A stretch of 64,000 bases of DNA from NCBI RefSeq assembly GCF_003611035.1, contig NZ_CP030033.1:3658001-3722000 (forward strand), in the 5' to 3' direction. This document shows positions 8,637-18,198 of the stretch, in pieces. Numbering within the stretch: the stretch's first letter is position 1; each line of letters opens with the position of its first letter. This DNA is from Cryobacterium soli (GTDB lineage Bacteria > Actinomycetota > Actinomycetes > Actinomycetales > Microbacteriaceae). The notes under the pieces are model-generated. The model was not told the DNA's origin and made no database searches. It saw only the letters and a list, made by a program, of their open reading frames with translations. A program made the position numbers and the translations under genes.

Positions 8637-11027
8637 GTGACCATTGCTGCGACCGGGTTGAGTGCCGTTGAGGTTGAGGAGCGCGTGGCCACCGGCCGTA
8701 CCAACGCCTTCGTGCAAGACACCAGCCGGAGTATCTGGAGCATCCTGCGTGCCAACGTGCTCACCCTGTTCAACGGCATCATCCTGGCCTGCTTCCTTGT
8801 TCTGCTCGCGATCGGGCGATGGCAAGACGCTCTGTTCGGCTTCAGCGCCATCGCGAACGCGGTCATCGGCACGGTGCAGGAGTACCGCGCGAAGCTGGCG
8901 TTGGACCGGCTGGCGCTCCTGAACGCACCGAACGCCCGCGTGCTGCGCGAGGCGGGGGAGGAGGAGATCCCGATCGAGGCGGTCGTGCTCGACGACATCC
9001 TCGTCTTGCGGGCCGGCGATCAGGTCGCTGCCGACGCAATCGTGACCGGCTCCCGCGGCCTTCAACTCGACGAGTCCATGCTCACCGGCGAATCGGATGC
9101 CGTCGAGAAGTCCCCGGGCGACCGGGTGCTGTCCGGCTCCGTCGTTGTAGCCGGGGAAGGCACCGGCGCCGTCGACAGGGTGGGCGCCGACTCCTTTGCC
9201 AATTCCCTCGCTGCCGAAGCGAAGAAGTTCTCCCTGGTGGCGTCGGAGCTCCGCTCGTCGATCAACCGGGTGCTCACCTGGGTGGCCTGGATCATCGGGC
9301 CGATCGCGCTGTTGGTGCTGAACGCCCAGATGGTCGCGCAGGGTGGCTGGGAAGATGCGACCGCCAGCGGGGCGTGGCGGGACGCGGTCACCGCCACCAT
9401 CGCCGCCGTCGTGGCGATGGTGCCGCTCGGGCTGGTGCTCATGACGAGCATCACTTTCGCGGTGGGAGCCGTGAAGCTGGCCCGGCAGCAGGTGCTCGTG
9501 CAGGAACTGCCCGCCGTCGAGGGGCTGGCGCGGGTGGACCTGATCTGCCTCGACAAGACGGGAACTCTCACGCAGGGCGACATCGTCTTCGATGCGGCGC
9601 ATCCGTTGACCGCCGTGACCGGTTGGCAGGGCGTGCTGGCCTGGTACGGGATTCAGAACGATGCGAACGCGACCGCGCGCAGCCTGGCCGGGCGATTCGA
9701 CGACCCGGTCGGGGAGGAACCGCTGGACCGGGTTCCGTTCTCGTCCGCCCGCAAGTGGAGCGCCGTGATCTTCGGCGACGGCATGTGGGTTCTCGGCGGG
9801 CCCGAGATGGTCTTCCCGGCCGCCGCTTCCGGAGACCCGGTGCTGCAGGAGCTTGCCAGCCGGGCCGGAGAGCTTGCCGCGACCGGCCGGCGCACCCTGG
9901 TTCTCGCGCACGGCAGCCCCACCCACGACGAAACCGTGCCCGTGGACGCCGTGCCGGTTGTGCTGCTCACGTTCAAGGAGAACATCCGGCCCGACGCCGC
10001 CGAAACGCTCTCCTTCTTCGCCGCGCAAGGCGTGGGCGTGCGGATCATCTCGGGGGACAACCCGCAGACCGTCGCGGCGATCGCCCGTGAGGTGGGTCTG
10101 GATGCGCCGTCCGGCTTCGACGCCCGCGAACTGCCGGACACCGACGCCGAGTTGCTCACGGTGCTCGACGACTACCTGGTGTTCGGCCGCGTGACGCCCG
10201 ACCAGAAGCGTCGCATCGTGGTGGCTCTCAAATCGGCCGGGCACACCGTGGCCATGACCGGCGACGGTGTGAACGACGCGCTCGCCATCAAGGAGGCGGA
10301 CATCGGCGTGGCCATGAACTCCGGCGCGGCCGCCACGAAGGCCGTGGCCCGGCTGGTGCTACTCGACGGACGCTTCTCACATCTGCCCAGCGTCGTGGCG
10401 GAGGGGCGGCAGGTGATCGCGAACATCGAACGCGTCTCGATGCTCTTCCTCACCAAGACGTCGTACGCGACGTTCCTCGCGATCACCTTCGGCATCCTCC
10501 TGCTCCCGTTCCCGTTCCTGCCCCGGCAGCTCTCGGTCACCGACGGGCTCACCATCGGCATCCCGGCGTTCTTCCTCGCGCTGCTGCCCAACGCGCAGCG
10601 CTACGTGCCCGGGTTTCTCCGCCGCTCCCTGACCTTCGCGGTCCCGGCCGGTCTGGCCGTGACCTTCGGCCTGGCCGTCTACGCGCGGCTCGCGGCGGAC
10701 CTGGCGATCCCGGAGGCGGAGATCCGCAGCGGGTCCACCCTCATCCTCACCATCATCGGCCTGTGGATCCTCGTGGTGCTGTCCCGTCCCGTCACGCGCT
10801 TCAAGGGGCTCGTCATCGGAACCATGATGATCGGGCTGGTCCTGATGTACACGCTGCCGATCAGTCGCGACTTCCTGCAGCTGGTGGACCTCACCCTGGC
10901 CACGGCGGTGCTCGCGCTGGGCACCTCACTGGTGTGCATCGCACTCATCGAGATCGTGCGGTTCGTGCACCGGCGGGTCTCCCGCCGCGACGCGGAGCGG
11001 GCGTCGCGTCAGCGCATCGCGAAATAG
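8637..11027 (+). CDS. Cation-translocating P-type ATPase, CtpE-like
   Basis: 796 residues from GTG 8637, preceded by GAGAAGGGA; upstream in-frame sequence to 8442 is not conserved-looking. Domains in order: N-terminal actuator with LDESMLTGESD, membrane pair, phosphorylation motif DKTGTLTQ (Asp near residue 305), nucleotide domain, GDNPQT, hinge MTGDGVNDALAIKEADIG (near 541), and six C-terminal helices. The helix before the phosphorylation site reads VPLGL, not CPC, and there is no N-terminal heavy-metal domain, so a copper pump is unlikely. Length and motifs resemble mycobacterial CtpE, a calcium-uptake ATPase. The 3' end overlaps the convergent gene by 19 bases. Confidence 0.85.
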   Translation: MTIAATGLSAVEVEERVATGRTNAFVQDTSRSIWSILRANVLTLFNGIILACFLVLLAIGRWQDALFGFSAIANAVIGTVQEYRAKLALDRLALLNAPNARVLREAGEEEIPIEAVVLDDILVLRAGDQVAADAIVTGSRGLQLDESMLTGESDAVEKSPGDRVLSGSVVVAGEGTGAVDRVGADSFANSLAAEAKKFSLVASELRSSINRVLTWVAWIIGPIALLVLNAQMVAQGGWEDATASGAWRDAVTATIAAVVAMVPLGLVLMTSITFAVGAVKLARQQVLVQELPAVEGLARVDLICLDKTGTLTQGDIVFDAAHPLTAVTGWQGVLAWYGIQNDANATARSLAGRFDDPVGEEPLDRVPFSSARKWSAVIFGDGMWVLGGPEMVFPAAASGDPVLQELASRAGELAATGRRTLVLAHGSPTHDETVPVDAVPVVLLTFKENIRPDAAETLSFFAAQGVGVRIISGDNPQTVAAIAREVGLDAPSGFDARELPDTDAELLTVLDDYLVFGRVTPDQKRRIVVALKSAGHTVAMTGDGVNDALAIKEADIGVAMNSGAAATKAVARLVLLDGRFSHLPSVVAEGRQVIANIERVSMLFLTKTSYATFLAITFGILLLPFPFLPRQLSVTDGLTIGIPAFFLALLPNAQRYVPGFLRRSLTFAVPAGLAVTFGLAVYARLAADLAIPEAEIRSGSTLILTIIGLWILVVLSRPVTRFKGLVIGTMMIGLVLMYTLPISRDFLQLVDLTLATAVLALGTSLVCIALIEIVRFVHRRVSRRDAERASRQRIAK

Positions 11028-11416
11028 CGCCGGCCCGGCCCGACCCACAGCGGCAGGACCACGGCTGCCACCAGGACCAGCTGGATCGTCACCCCCGACC
11101 AGTCCCCGTCGTCGGCGACCACCAGGTCGATGACCGAGAGCGCCAACCCCAGCAGGATCACCACGGTCGCGCCCAGCCGCGACGCCCTGCTGCCGCGCGC
11201 GACGCCCGACGCGAGGGCCACCACGAACAGGCCGAACAGGATGATGCCGGCTCCGACCAACGTGACGCCGAGCGCGATACCGTCGGCAGCCACGTCGGGG
11301 GCGTAGCGCAGGAAGAGGGTCACGATCCCGAGCGCGATCTGGGTGATCCCGCCGATGTACATCAGGACCACGGCCCAGGTGACCCAGCCGGGGCGGGAGG
11401 GTTCGTCGCCTGTCAT
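11009..11416 (-). CDS. Small integral membrane protein, unknown function
   Basis: 135 residues from ATG at 11416 (a longer frame to 11566 has an implausible Arg/Cys-rich leader). Four hydrophobic stretches are visible: WVTWAVVLMYIGGITQIALG, a GIALGVTLVGAGIILFGLFV segment, LGATVVILLGLALSVIDLVV and VTIQLVLVAAVVLPLWVG. It resembles the DUF7144-type or other four-helix actinobacterial membrane proteins, but no motif assigns a role. Its end overlaps the end of the convergent P-type ATPase gene. Confidence 0.7.
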   Translation of the reverse strand: MTGDEPSRPGWVTWAVVLMYIGGITQIALGIVTLFLRYAPDVAADGIALGVTLVGAGIILFGLFVVALASGVARGSRASRLGATVVILLGLALSVIDLVVADDGDWSGVTIQLVLVAAVVLPLWVGPGRRYFAMR

Positions 11417-11589
11417 GACAGTAGGACACCGTTCGCGCGGTGGTGCAGCCTGTACGTCATCGAAACCGGCCTCCTCGCCGATGCGGTCAGGCTGCAGGCT
11501 GTCGAACTGACAGGGCAGCCAACCGATGTTGCGGTCAGGATACCGACGCAACATCCGTCTGTGCAATCACCGCCGAGAGGGTGACACGA

Positions 11590-11627
11590 ACGAGCCCCGC
11601 CCTGCCCGAAGGCAGGACGAGGCTCGT
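11590..11627 (-). terminator. Hairpin terminator after the repeat-rich M1 peptidase gene
   Basis: CGAGCC (11591-11596) and CCTGCC (11601-11606) pair with GGCAGG (11611-11616) and GGCTCG (11621-11626) around a CGAA tetraloop, with a small internal mismatch. It lies just past the stop of the minus-strand peptidase and before the head of the neighbouring gene. The T-run is weak. Confidence 0.65.
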
Positions 11628-11659
11628 CGGCTGAACGGATCGGCCGCTGGCCGTCGCGG

Positions 11660-14600
11660 CTACTTCACCGTGGCCGTCTTCGCGCTGGTGTTGTACAGCG
11701 TGACGTAGCCGGGCTTGGTGGCGGTCACCTTCACCGTGATGCTCTTACCCGCGAGAGCCGGGGTGAGCTTCAGCGTTTTGGTGTTGCCACCGATCGCGTG
11801 CAGGTTGGCGTACCAGGTGTACGACAGCGTGACGCCGGCGTCGTACGTCGCCGTCTTCACCGCCAGAGTCTGGCCGACCTTGGCCGTGCCGGTGATGGTC
11901 GCTCTCGGGGAGAGCGTCTGCACTCCTGCGACGATGCGCTTTCCGGCACTCGTCTTGCTGGCCGACGTGTACCCGGCCTTCGAACCGGTCACCCGGACGG
12001 CGACGCTGTGGGCGTTGTCCGCGGCGACGGGTTTGTAGGCAGTGCCGGTCGCTCCGGCGATCGCCTTGCCGTCTCGGAGCCACTGTATCTTCAGAGCGGT
12101 CCCGGAATCCCAGGTGCCTGTCGTGGCGGTGAGCGTCCGGCCCACCTGAGCTGTTCCGGTGACGACAGGGACCGGCGTCGCCGACAGGGTTCCGGCGGCA
12201 ATGGAGGCTGTCGCACGGCTCGTCCGGATGACCGTGGCATAGCCGGCCTTCGACCCCGTCACTGTGACGGTCAGGGTATGACCGTTGTCTGCGGCGATCA
12301 ATTTGTAGGCCGTGCCGGTCGCTCCGGTGATCGGCTTACCGTCTCGGAGCCACTGCGTTTTCAGTGCGGTACCGGTGTCCCAGGTGCCCGTCGCAGCGGT
12401 GAGCGTCCGGCCGACCCGTACCGTTCCGGTGACGACCGGGACCGGCGTCGCCGACAGAGTGCCGACAACAACGGACGCTGTCGAGCGGCTCGTCGTGGTG
12501 AGTGAGGCGTAGCCCTTCTTGGATCCGGTCACCGAGACGGCCAGCGCGTGTGCGAGGTCCGCAGCGGCCACTGTGTACGATCCGCCGTTCGCTCCGGCGA
12601 TCGCCTTGCCGTCTCGGAGCCACTGGATGCGGAGCGACGTCCCGGCGTCCCACGTTCCGGTGGCGGCCTTGACGACCTTGCCCACCTGCACCGTGCCGGT
12701 GATGGTGGGGACCGGAGTCGCCACCAGACTGCCGGACGCGACCTTGGCCGTAGCCGTGCTGGTCGTGCTCAGCGGCGCGTATGCGGTCTTGGTGCCGGTC
12801 ACTGTGACGGTGATCGTCGAGCCGACAGTGTTCGCGGTCGGACTGTACGTCGCCCCGGTAGCGCCGGAGATCGCCACACCGTCGGCAAGCCACTGGTAGG
12901 CCAGGGTCGCCCCGTCGTCCCAGGTGCCGGGGACGACGGTGAGCGCGACGCCCACCTTCGGTGCGCCTTGGATGAGAGGAACCGGTGTCGACGTGAGATG
13001 CCCAGCGGCGACCTTGCGGGTCGCCGTGCTGGAGGTGACAACCGTGGCGTACCCGGTCTTGGTGCCTGTGACCGTGACGGTGATGACCGAACCGAGCTGG
13101 TTCGCTGCGGGGGTGTAGGTCGGGCCGGTGGCGCCCTCGACGGGTGTGCCGTCGACGTTCCACTGGAAGGTCAGGTCGGTGTCCGCGTCCCAGGTGCCCG
13201 GATCGGCTGTGAGTTCGACGGCGACCTGGGCGGTTCCGGTGATGGTGGGAACGGGCGCGTGCACCAGGGTCCCGGGAACGACCGCCTTGGTGGGCTCGCT
13301 GGATTCGGAGACCGTGACGTACCCGGTCTTGGTGCCTGTGACCGTGACGGTGATGACCGAACCGAGCTGGTTCGCTGCGGGGGTGTAGGTCGGGCCGGTG
13401 GCGCCCTCGACGGGTGTGTCGTCGACGTTCCACTGGTACGTCAGGTCGGTGCCCTCGTCCCAGGTGCCCGGATCGGCCGTCAGGTCGAGGCCGACCTGGG
13501 CGGCTCCGGTGATGGTGGGTACGGGCGCGTGCACCAGGGTCCCGGGAACGACCGTCTGGGTGGGCTCGCTGGATTCGGAGACCGTGACGTACCCGGTCTT
13601 GGTGCCCGTGACCGTGACCGTGATGACCGAACCAAGCTGAGCGCCGGCGGGGGTGAAGCTCGCGCCGGTGGCGCCGTCGACGGCTACGCCGTCGGCCATC
13701 CACTGGTAGCTGAGCGTCGAGCCCTCATCCCAGGTGCCGGGGTGAGCGCTGAGTTCGACATTCACCCGAGCGGTTCCGCTGATGGTCGGCGTCGGCGTGA
13801 AGCTCAGGGCTCCGGCCGCGATGGGGGCCGTCGGGTTGCTCGTCTTGGACACGTCAGCGTAGGAGTCCTTGGTGCTCGTGACGGCGACCGTGATGGTGTC
13901 GCCCACCATGCTCGCCTCGACGGCGAAGGTGAGGCCGCTGGCCCCGTCGACCGCGGTACCGTTCCTCAACCACTGGTAGCGGAGAGCGGTTCCGGAATCC
14001 CACACGCCGGGATCCACTGTCAATGTGGAATCGACCTGTGCCGATCCACTGATCACCGGGGTGGGCGTGAGGGTCTGGGCGGCGGGCGCGATCTTGACCG
14101 AGTCGCTGGACACCGTGACCGGTGAGAACCCGATCTTGGTGCCGGTGACGGACACGACGAGTGATCCACCGATCTGGCCGATCAAGGGCGTGTAGCTCGC
14201 GCTCGTCGCACCGCTGACGGGAACGCCGTCCACCGACCACTGGTAGCTGTACGTTGTGCCGTCCGCCCAGAATCCGGGCACGGCCTGGACAGGCGACTGT
14301 GCTCGCGGTGTGGAGGAGAGCGTGGGGGATGGAGGCGTCGTGAAGGCGCCGGCGGCAACGGCAGCGGATGCCGCGCTCGTGCGGGCGAGGGTCGTGTAGC
14401 CGGCCTTCGTGCCCGTGACGGTGACGGCGAGGGTCTGCCCCAGTTGCGTCGCCACAGCAGGGGTGTAGACCGGAGCGGTGGCGCCCGAGATCGGGGCGCC
14501 GTTTGCGGACCACTGGTAGGTGAAGTACGCACCGGAATCCCAGGTTCCCGGGTCGACGGAGAGCGGCTTCCCGAACTGCGGGGTTCCGACGATCACCGGC

Positions 14601-16864
14601 GTGGACGCCGCGAACGTCGCTCGCGTCACAACGGCGGAGGCCGCGCTTGTCGTGGTGACCGGGGATGAGGAGCCGTTGGATCCGGTGGTCTTCAGCGTCA
14701 GGGTAAGACCGAGCGTTCCAGGTGTGGGGGTGTAGGTGTTGTTCGTGGCGCCGTCGATGGGCGTACCGTCGACAAACCACTGGTAGGACAGCTTTGTGCC
14801 CGCGCCCCATCCGGCGGTGTCTGCGGTGAACGGCTGGCCGACGGAAGGGGTGCCGGTGAAGGTCGGCACCGCTGACGGAGCAACCGGCTCGGCGCCGATG
14901 ACGAGACTCGGTGAGCAGTCAATGCAGGTCGAGCCCAGCGTGTCGGCTCTCGCGACGGCGCTGAGGGTTGCCCCGACGGTGCCGGCGCGGGGCACGGCCG
15001 TGAACGACGCCGTCGTGGTGGCGCCGACCGCCGTCGACGGCACGGCCCAGGTGAGCGTGGCGCCCGAAATCGTGACGCCCTCCGGAAGGGTGCCCAGTTC
15101 CGCCTTGTCGACGATCTTGCTGATGTCGACCGTCACCGTGCTGCCCGCTTGAACGACCTTGCCCGTGTTGCGGCTGGTGAGGGTGTAGGTGGCGGTGTCG
15201 CCCTCGTTGAGAGGTGCAGCGGGGCCGGTGAGGCTGAGGTTGAACTTCGCGGGCCACGCCGGCTTGCCCGGCGTGTAGATCCAGGAGGCGAAGAACGCCG
15301 TGAGATCGCGGCCCGAAATCTCCTCGGCCAGGTCGATGAACTCCGCGGTGCTCCTGCTTGTGCCCGTGTGTCGGAGCTGGTCCTGCTGCATGACCTGCGC
15401 GAAGTTCGCCGCTCCGATGGCGGTGCGCAGTGCCTCCAGCGCGATCGAACCCCGCGTGTAGGTCTGGTTGCCGAAGAGCTGAGATGCCTGAGTCATCTTG
15501 GCGGTCGGAACGGTCCAGAGCGAGCTGGTCGACGAGGCGGAATTCCAGGCGGAGTAGTAGGACGTTTCGGGGGAGTTGGCTGTCGAGCCGGCGCTTTCGA
15601 AGGGGACCTGCTGCTCGGTGTACGTCGCCGATCCCTCGTTGAGCCAGATGTCATTCCAGTCTTTCGGGGAGACACCGTCACCGAACCACTGGTGCATGAT
15701 CTCGTGGATCGCAGTGCCGCGACTGGCGCTGTTCGGGAAGAACGAGCGGTCCTGGGTCTCCAGGGCATAGTTGATGGCCGAGGGGACGATATCGGTGACG
15801 AAACCCACGCTCTTGCCGGGGTAAGGGCCGTACTTCGACTCCAGGAAGTCGAGGATCGACTTCAGCTGGGCTCGGGTGGCATGGGTGGTGGCCTGGTTGG
15901 CCACCGAGATCGCCGGGTCGATGAACGTCCATTCGTGGAGGGTGCGTCCACTGGCCAGCAGGATGTCCGATTCATAGCTCGTGTACCGGCCCACCGAGAT
16001 CAGAACCAGCTCGCTCGCCATGGGCTTGGTCTCATCCCACTGCCAGGTGGTGCGGCTGCCGTCGGCGCTGGGCGTCCGGGAGATCAACTCTCCGTTGCTC
16101 ACCACGGCAGCGTCCCGCAGACCTGGATTGGCGGTGGCGGCGGTGGCCGATGTGCCCAGCTTGCTCGGGGCGTCGACCGTGATCGTGTACGTCGCCTTGT
16201 CGCTGGGCGTGTTGTTGTTCGGGAAAGCGGTCATGGCCCCGACAGGCTGGTTGACGAACGTGGCACCGTCGGTGGTGTTGTTCCACCCCTCGGACGAACC
16301 ATCGGTGTCGGTGTGCGCGACCGGTGTGCCGGAGTACTTCACGACGGTGGTGAAGGTGCCGTCGACGGGTGTGGCCGGTGTGACGATGAGCTTGTGCACA
16401 TCCGTTGTCGCATTGGCGGTGGTGGTGTTCTCGATGCGCGTGAACGTCGCCGCCGCTCCATTCACGGAGACAGATTCCACGTTGAGCGTGCTCGCCTCGA
16501 GGGTGCTCGTGGAACCCTGGAAATCGAAGGAGTAGGACGACAGGGGGCCGGCGGTGGTGGCGGCCTGAATCGAGGCGGTCGCCGCGGAGATGGTGGTGGA
16601 GGAGACAGCGTTGTTGGTGGCCGAGACGGCGACCTTGACGGACATGTTGATGTCGTAGTGCAGGGCGTCGTAGCCGGAGTTGCCCTGATTGGGGAACAGT
16701 GTGTCACCGGACGTCTGACCGCCGGCGGCTGCATCGGCCGCGTGGGCGGAGGCGGAGACCGGGATCTGGCTGCCCGCGACAAGCCCGGTGATCAGCAGCG
16801 CGGCTGCCGCTCGGTTGGCTCGCCTGTTCGGTTGCCGGGATGGGGGGAATCGGTATTCGTGCAT
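11660..16864 (-). CDS. Secreted M1-family metallopeptidase with about 12 C-terminal Ig-like repeats
   Basis: 1734 residues from ATG 16864; GAGGAG lies about 11 bases upstream. A long signal peptide has an Arg-rich start, the core AAAALLITGLVAGSQIPVSA and a likely AxA cleavage near HAADA. The M1 catalytic region has HEIMHQWFGD (near residue 387) followed by the Glu ligand in WLNEGSATYTE. A DUF11/CARDB-like linker follows, then from about residue 665 twelve repeats of about 85 residues built on G(T/S)WD.G..L.YQW...G..I.GAT..TY.P. No LPXTG or membrane anchor is seen at the C-terminus, which ends ...KTATVK. It probably degrades extracellular peptides while bound to wall or polysaccharide. Confidence 0.92.
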   Translation of the reverse strand: MHEYRFPPSRQPNRRANRAAAALLITGLVAGSQIPVSASAHAADAAAGGQTSGDTLFPNQGNSGYDALHYDINMSVKVAVSATNNAVSSTTISAATASIQAATTAGPLSSYSFDFQGSTSTLEASTLNVESVSVNGAAATFTRIENTTTANATTDVHKLIVTPATPVDGTFTTVVKYSGTPVAHTDTDGSSEGWNNTTDGATFVNQPVGAMTAFPNNNTPSDKATYTITVDAPSKLGTSATAATANPGLRDAAVVSNGELISRTPSADGSRTTWQWDETKPMASELVLISVGRYTSYESDILLASGRTLHEWTFIDPAISVANQATTHATRAQLKSILDFLESKYGPYPGKSVGFVTDIVPSAINYALETQDRSFFPNSASRGTAIHEIMHQWFGDGVSPKDWNDIWLNEGSATYTEQQVPFESAGSTANSPETSYYSAWNSASSTSSLWTVPTAKMTQASQLFGNQTYTRGSIALEALRTAIGAANFAQVMQQDQLRHTGTSRSTAEFIDLAEEISGRDLTAFFASWIYTPGKPAWPAKFNLSLTGPAAPLNEGDTATYTLTSRNTGKVVQAGSTVTVDISKIVDKAELGTLPEGVTISGATLTWAVPSTAVGATTTASFTAVPRAGTVGATLSAVARADTLGSTCIDCSPSLVIGAEPVAPSAVPTFTGTPSVGQPFTADTAGWGAGTKLSYQWFVDGTPIDGATNNTYTPTPGTLGLTLTLKTTGSNGSSSPVTTTSAASAVVTRATFAASTPVIVGTPQFGKPLSVDPGTWDSGAYFTYQWSANGAPISGATAPVYTPAVATQLGQTLAVTVTGTKAGYTTLARTSAASAAVAAGAFTTPPSPTLSSTPRAQSPVQAVPGFWADGTTYSYQWSVDGVPVSGATSASYTPLIGQIGGSLVVSVTGTKIGFSPVTVSSDSVKIAPAAQTLTPTPVISGSAQVDSTLTVDPGVWDSGTALRYQWLRNGTAVDGASGLTFAVEASMVGDTITVAVTSTKDSYADVSKTSNPTAPIAAGALSFTPTPTISGTARVNVELSAHPGTWDEGSTLSYQWMADGVAVDGATGASFTPAGAQLGSVITVTVTGTKTGYVTVSESSEPTQTVVPGTLVHAPVPTITGAAQVGLDLTADPGTWDEGTDLTYQWNVDDTPVEGATGPTYTPAANQLGSVITVTVTGTKTGYVTVSESSEPTKAVVPGTLVHAPVPTITGTAQVAVELTADPGTWDADTDLTFQWNVDGTPVEGATGPTYTPAANQLGSVITVTVTGTKTGYATVVTSSTATRKVAAGHLTSTPVPLIQGAPKVGVALTVVPGTWDDGATLAYQWLADGVAISGATGATYSPTANTVGSTITVTVTGTKTAYAPLSTTSTATAKVASGSLVATPVPTITGTVQVGKVVKAATGTWDAGTSLRIQWLRDGKAIAGANGGSYTVAAADLAHALAVSVTGSKKGYASLTTTSRSTASVVVGTLSATPVPVVTGTVRVGRTLTAATGTWDTGTALKTQWLRDGKPITGATGTAYKLIAADNGHTLTVTVTGSKAGYATVIRTSRATASIAAGTLSATPVPVVTGTAQVGRTLTATTGTWDSGTALKIQWLRDGKAIAGATGTAYKPVAADNAHSVAVRVTGSKAGYTSASKTSAGKRIVAGVQTLSPRATITGTAKVGQTLAVKTATYDAGVTLSYTWYANLHAIGGNTKTLKLTPALAGKSITVKVTATKPGYVTLYNTSAKTATVK
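11663..14880 (-). repeat. Tandem coding repeats (about 12 Ig-like modules) inside the M1 peptidase gene
   Basis: Each module is about 255-260 bases. Modules 6 and 7 (around 13060-13560) and modules 10 and 11 (around 12060-12440) are nearly identical at DNA level, so they arose by recent duplication or gene conversion. The outermost modules have diverged strongly. Copy number is likely to vary between strains. Confidence 0.85.
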
Positions 16865-17272
16865 GGCTGTGGCATCTCCTCGATGAGTGGGACCTGACGG
16901 CGCGGCATCGATCCCGGGTGCACTGAATTCGAGGTGGAGAAGGGGGGTAAAACCACATCGGGATGGATGCACAGAATGCAGCATAGAAGTGGGTCATTTC
17001 TTGCGTATTACAAAAGGAATACGAGAAAAATCTCGCTATATCCCCTGATTTTTGCTCAAATCACGTGTCAAACGTCGTTGCGAATCTGATTTATTGCGCT
17101 CAGCACCTTTTCTGGGCTGATCCGGACGGATGGGCCGGGAAATGCGCTCGGTGCCCGCCAATCATGCCCGCGGCGCGACGCTTATGAGGATCACCAAAAT
17201 AGGGGGCACCCGCACAGGGGAGGGTGCGTCGGTCTCGACACGGGTCGGCTGCAGGACGGGCGGACCCGCCCG
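16865..17272. promoter_or_regulatory. AT-rich divergent-looking upstream region of the secreted M1 peptidase
   Basis: About 400 bases without a gene. The part 17000-17110 is strikingly AT-rich for this genome and holds a small inverted repeat CGAGA-AAAA-TCTCG (17022-17035). It is the obvious place for the peptidase promoter on the minus strand. The remainder toward 17272 is downstream of the phosphopantetheinyl transferase and shows no gene. Confidence 0.45.
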
Positions 17273-18028
17273 CTATCCGACCCGGGCGGGCATCACGTAC
17301 AGCTCCGGGCGGCAGGCGCCGACGATGGCGACGGTCGCCGCGGTTCCTGGGGGAGAGGACACCGGCAGCAGGTGCAGCGCGGTCGGGGGAAACGGAGACT
17401 GAGGCCAGTCGACGAGTCGGCGGCGCGCCATCGTGGCGTTTGGCCCTGGGGCGGTGGCGGGCCCGTCGAGAGAGACGGTGAGGTCACGGGGGTCGACCCG
17501 GAGACCCACCCCGGCGACCTTGAGTATCGCCTCTTTCGTGGTCCACAGTGCGGCCACTGCTGCTTGGGCGACGTGCGGGGACAACGCGCTCAGGGCATCC
17601 GTTTCGGCTGGGGACAGCAGAACGTCGGTGATCGGTGCCCGGGCGAGGTCGGCGAGCGACTCGAGGTCGATGCCCACCGGGCCGGCGGCGGTGACCGCAA
17701 GGGCCAGCCGCCCGCCCGCCCGGGCCAGGCTCACCCAGGGCGCGACGGAGGTGGAGCCCGCGATGCTCACCCGCAATGGGCCGTGGTCGCCCGCGCCGCA
17801 GCGGGGGCATCGTTGGGTGAGGGTGACGGATGCGGCGTCCACGCCGGTCAACCGGGCCACCAGCTCGGCGAGGAGGGCATGGTCGCCGGCCTTGGTGTCC
17901 GCGCAGTCGCCCAGCGCCACGACCACGGTGTGCGGCAGATCGACCGCGGAGGGGCCGCCGCTCGGCCGGGCGTTGCCCGGCGGACCAGTCGACGGCAGGC
18001 CGTTGACGGGGGCGGGAGTATCGGGCAC
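17273..18028 (-). CDS. 4'-phosphopantetheinyl transferase, Sfp-type
   Basis: 251 residues from GTG 18028. The family signatures are VGIDLE (magnesium-binding Asp and Glu) and WTTKEAILKVAGVGL, spaced as in Sfp/AcpT-type enzymes. A CPRCGAGDHGPL block precedes them. The enzyme moves phosphopantetheine from CoA to the serine of carrier domains. The only carrier domain in this window is the one in the Pls-type synthetase about 11 kb away (GGGSLS), so that protein is a plausible client, by inference. The N-terminal 25 residues are Pro/Gly-rich and the true start may be further in. Confidence 0.9.
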   Translation of the reverse strand: MPDTPAPVNGLPSTGPPGNARPSGGPSAVDLPHTVVVALGDCADTKAGDHALLAELVARLTGVDAASVTLTQRCPRCGAGDHGPLRVSIAGSTSVAPWVSLARAGGRLALAVTAAGPVGIDLESLADLARAPITDVLLSPAETDALSALSPHVAQAAVAALWTTKEAILKVAGVGLRVDPRDLTVSLDGPATAPGPNATMARRRLVDWPQSPFPPTALHLLPVSSPPGTAATVAIVGACRPELYVMPARVG

Positions 18029-18198
18029 GCCCTCACCCTAACGCCGCCGGCCTTCGGCGGGGTCTGGCGCTGGCAAACCGCCTGCGTGGCCCTTGTTCGG
18101 GGGCCGTGCGGGTGCGAGAATCAACGGGACCAGCCCTTCTGGATGCACGTTGGCGTGCGAGGGCTGTCGAGGCTCCAGGCGCGGTGGGTGAGGATTCA

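Noticed and set aside
8637-11027. Copper-exporting P1B ATPase
   Set aside because: The CPC/CPx motif is absent (VPLGL instead) and there is no N-terminal heavy-metal domain, despite the neighbouring Cu-storage-like protein.
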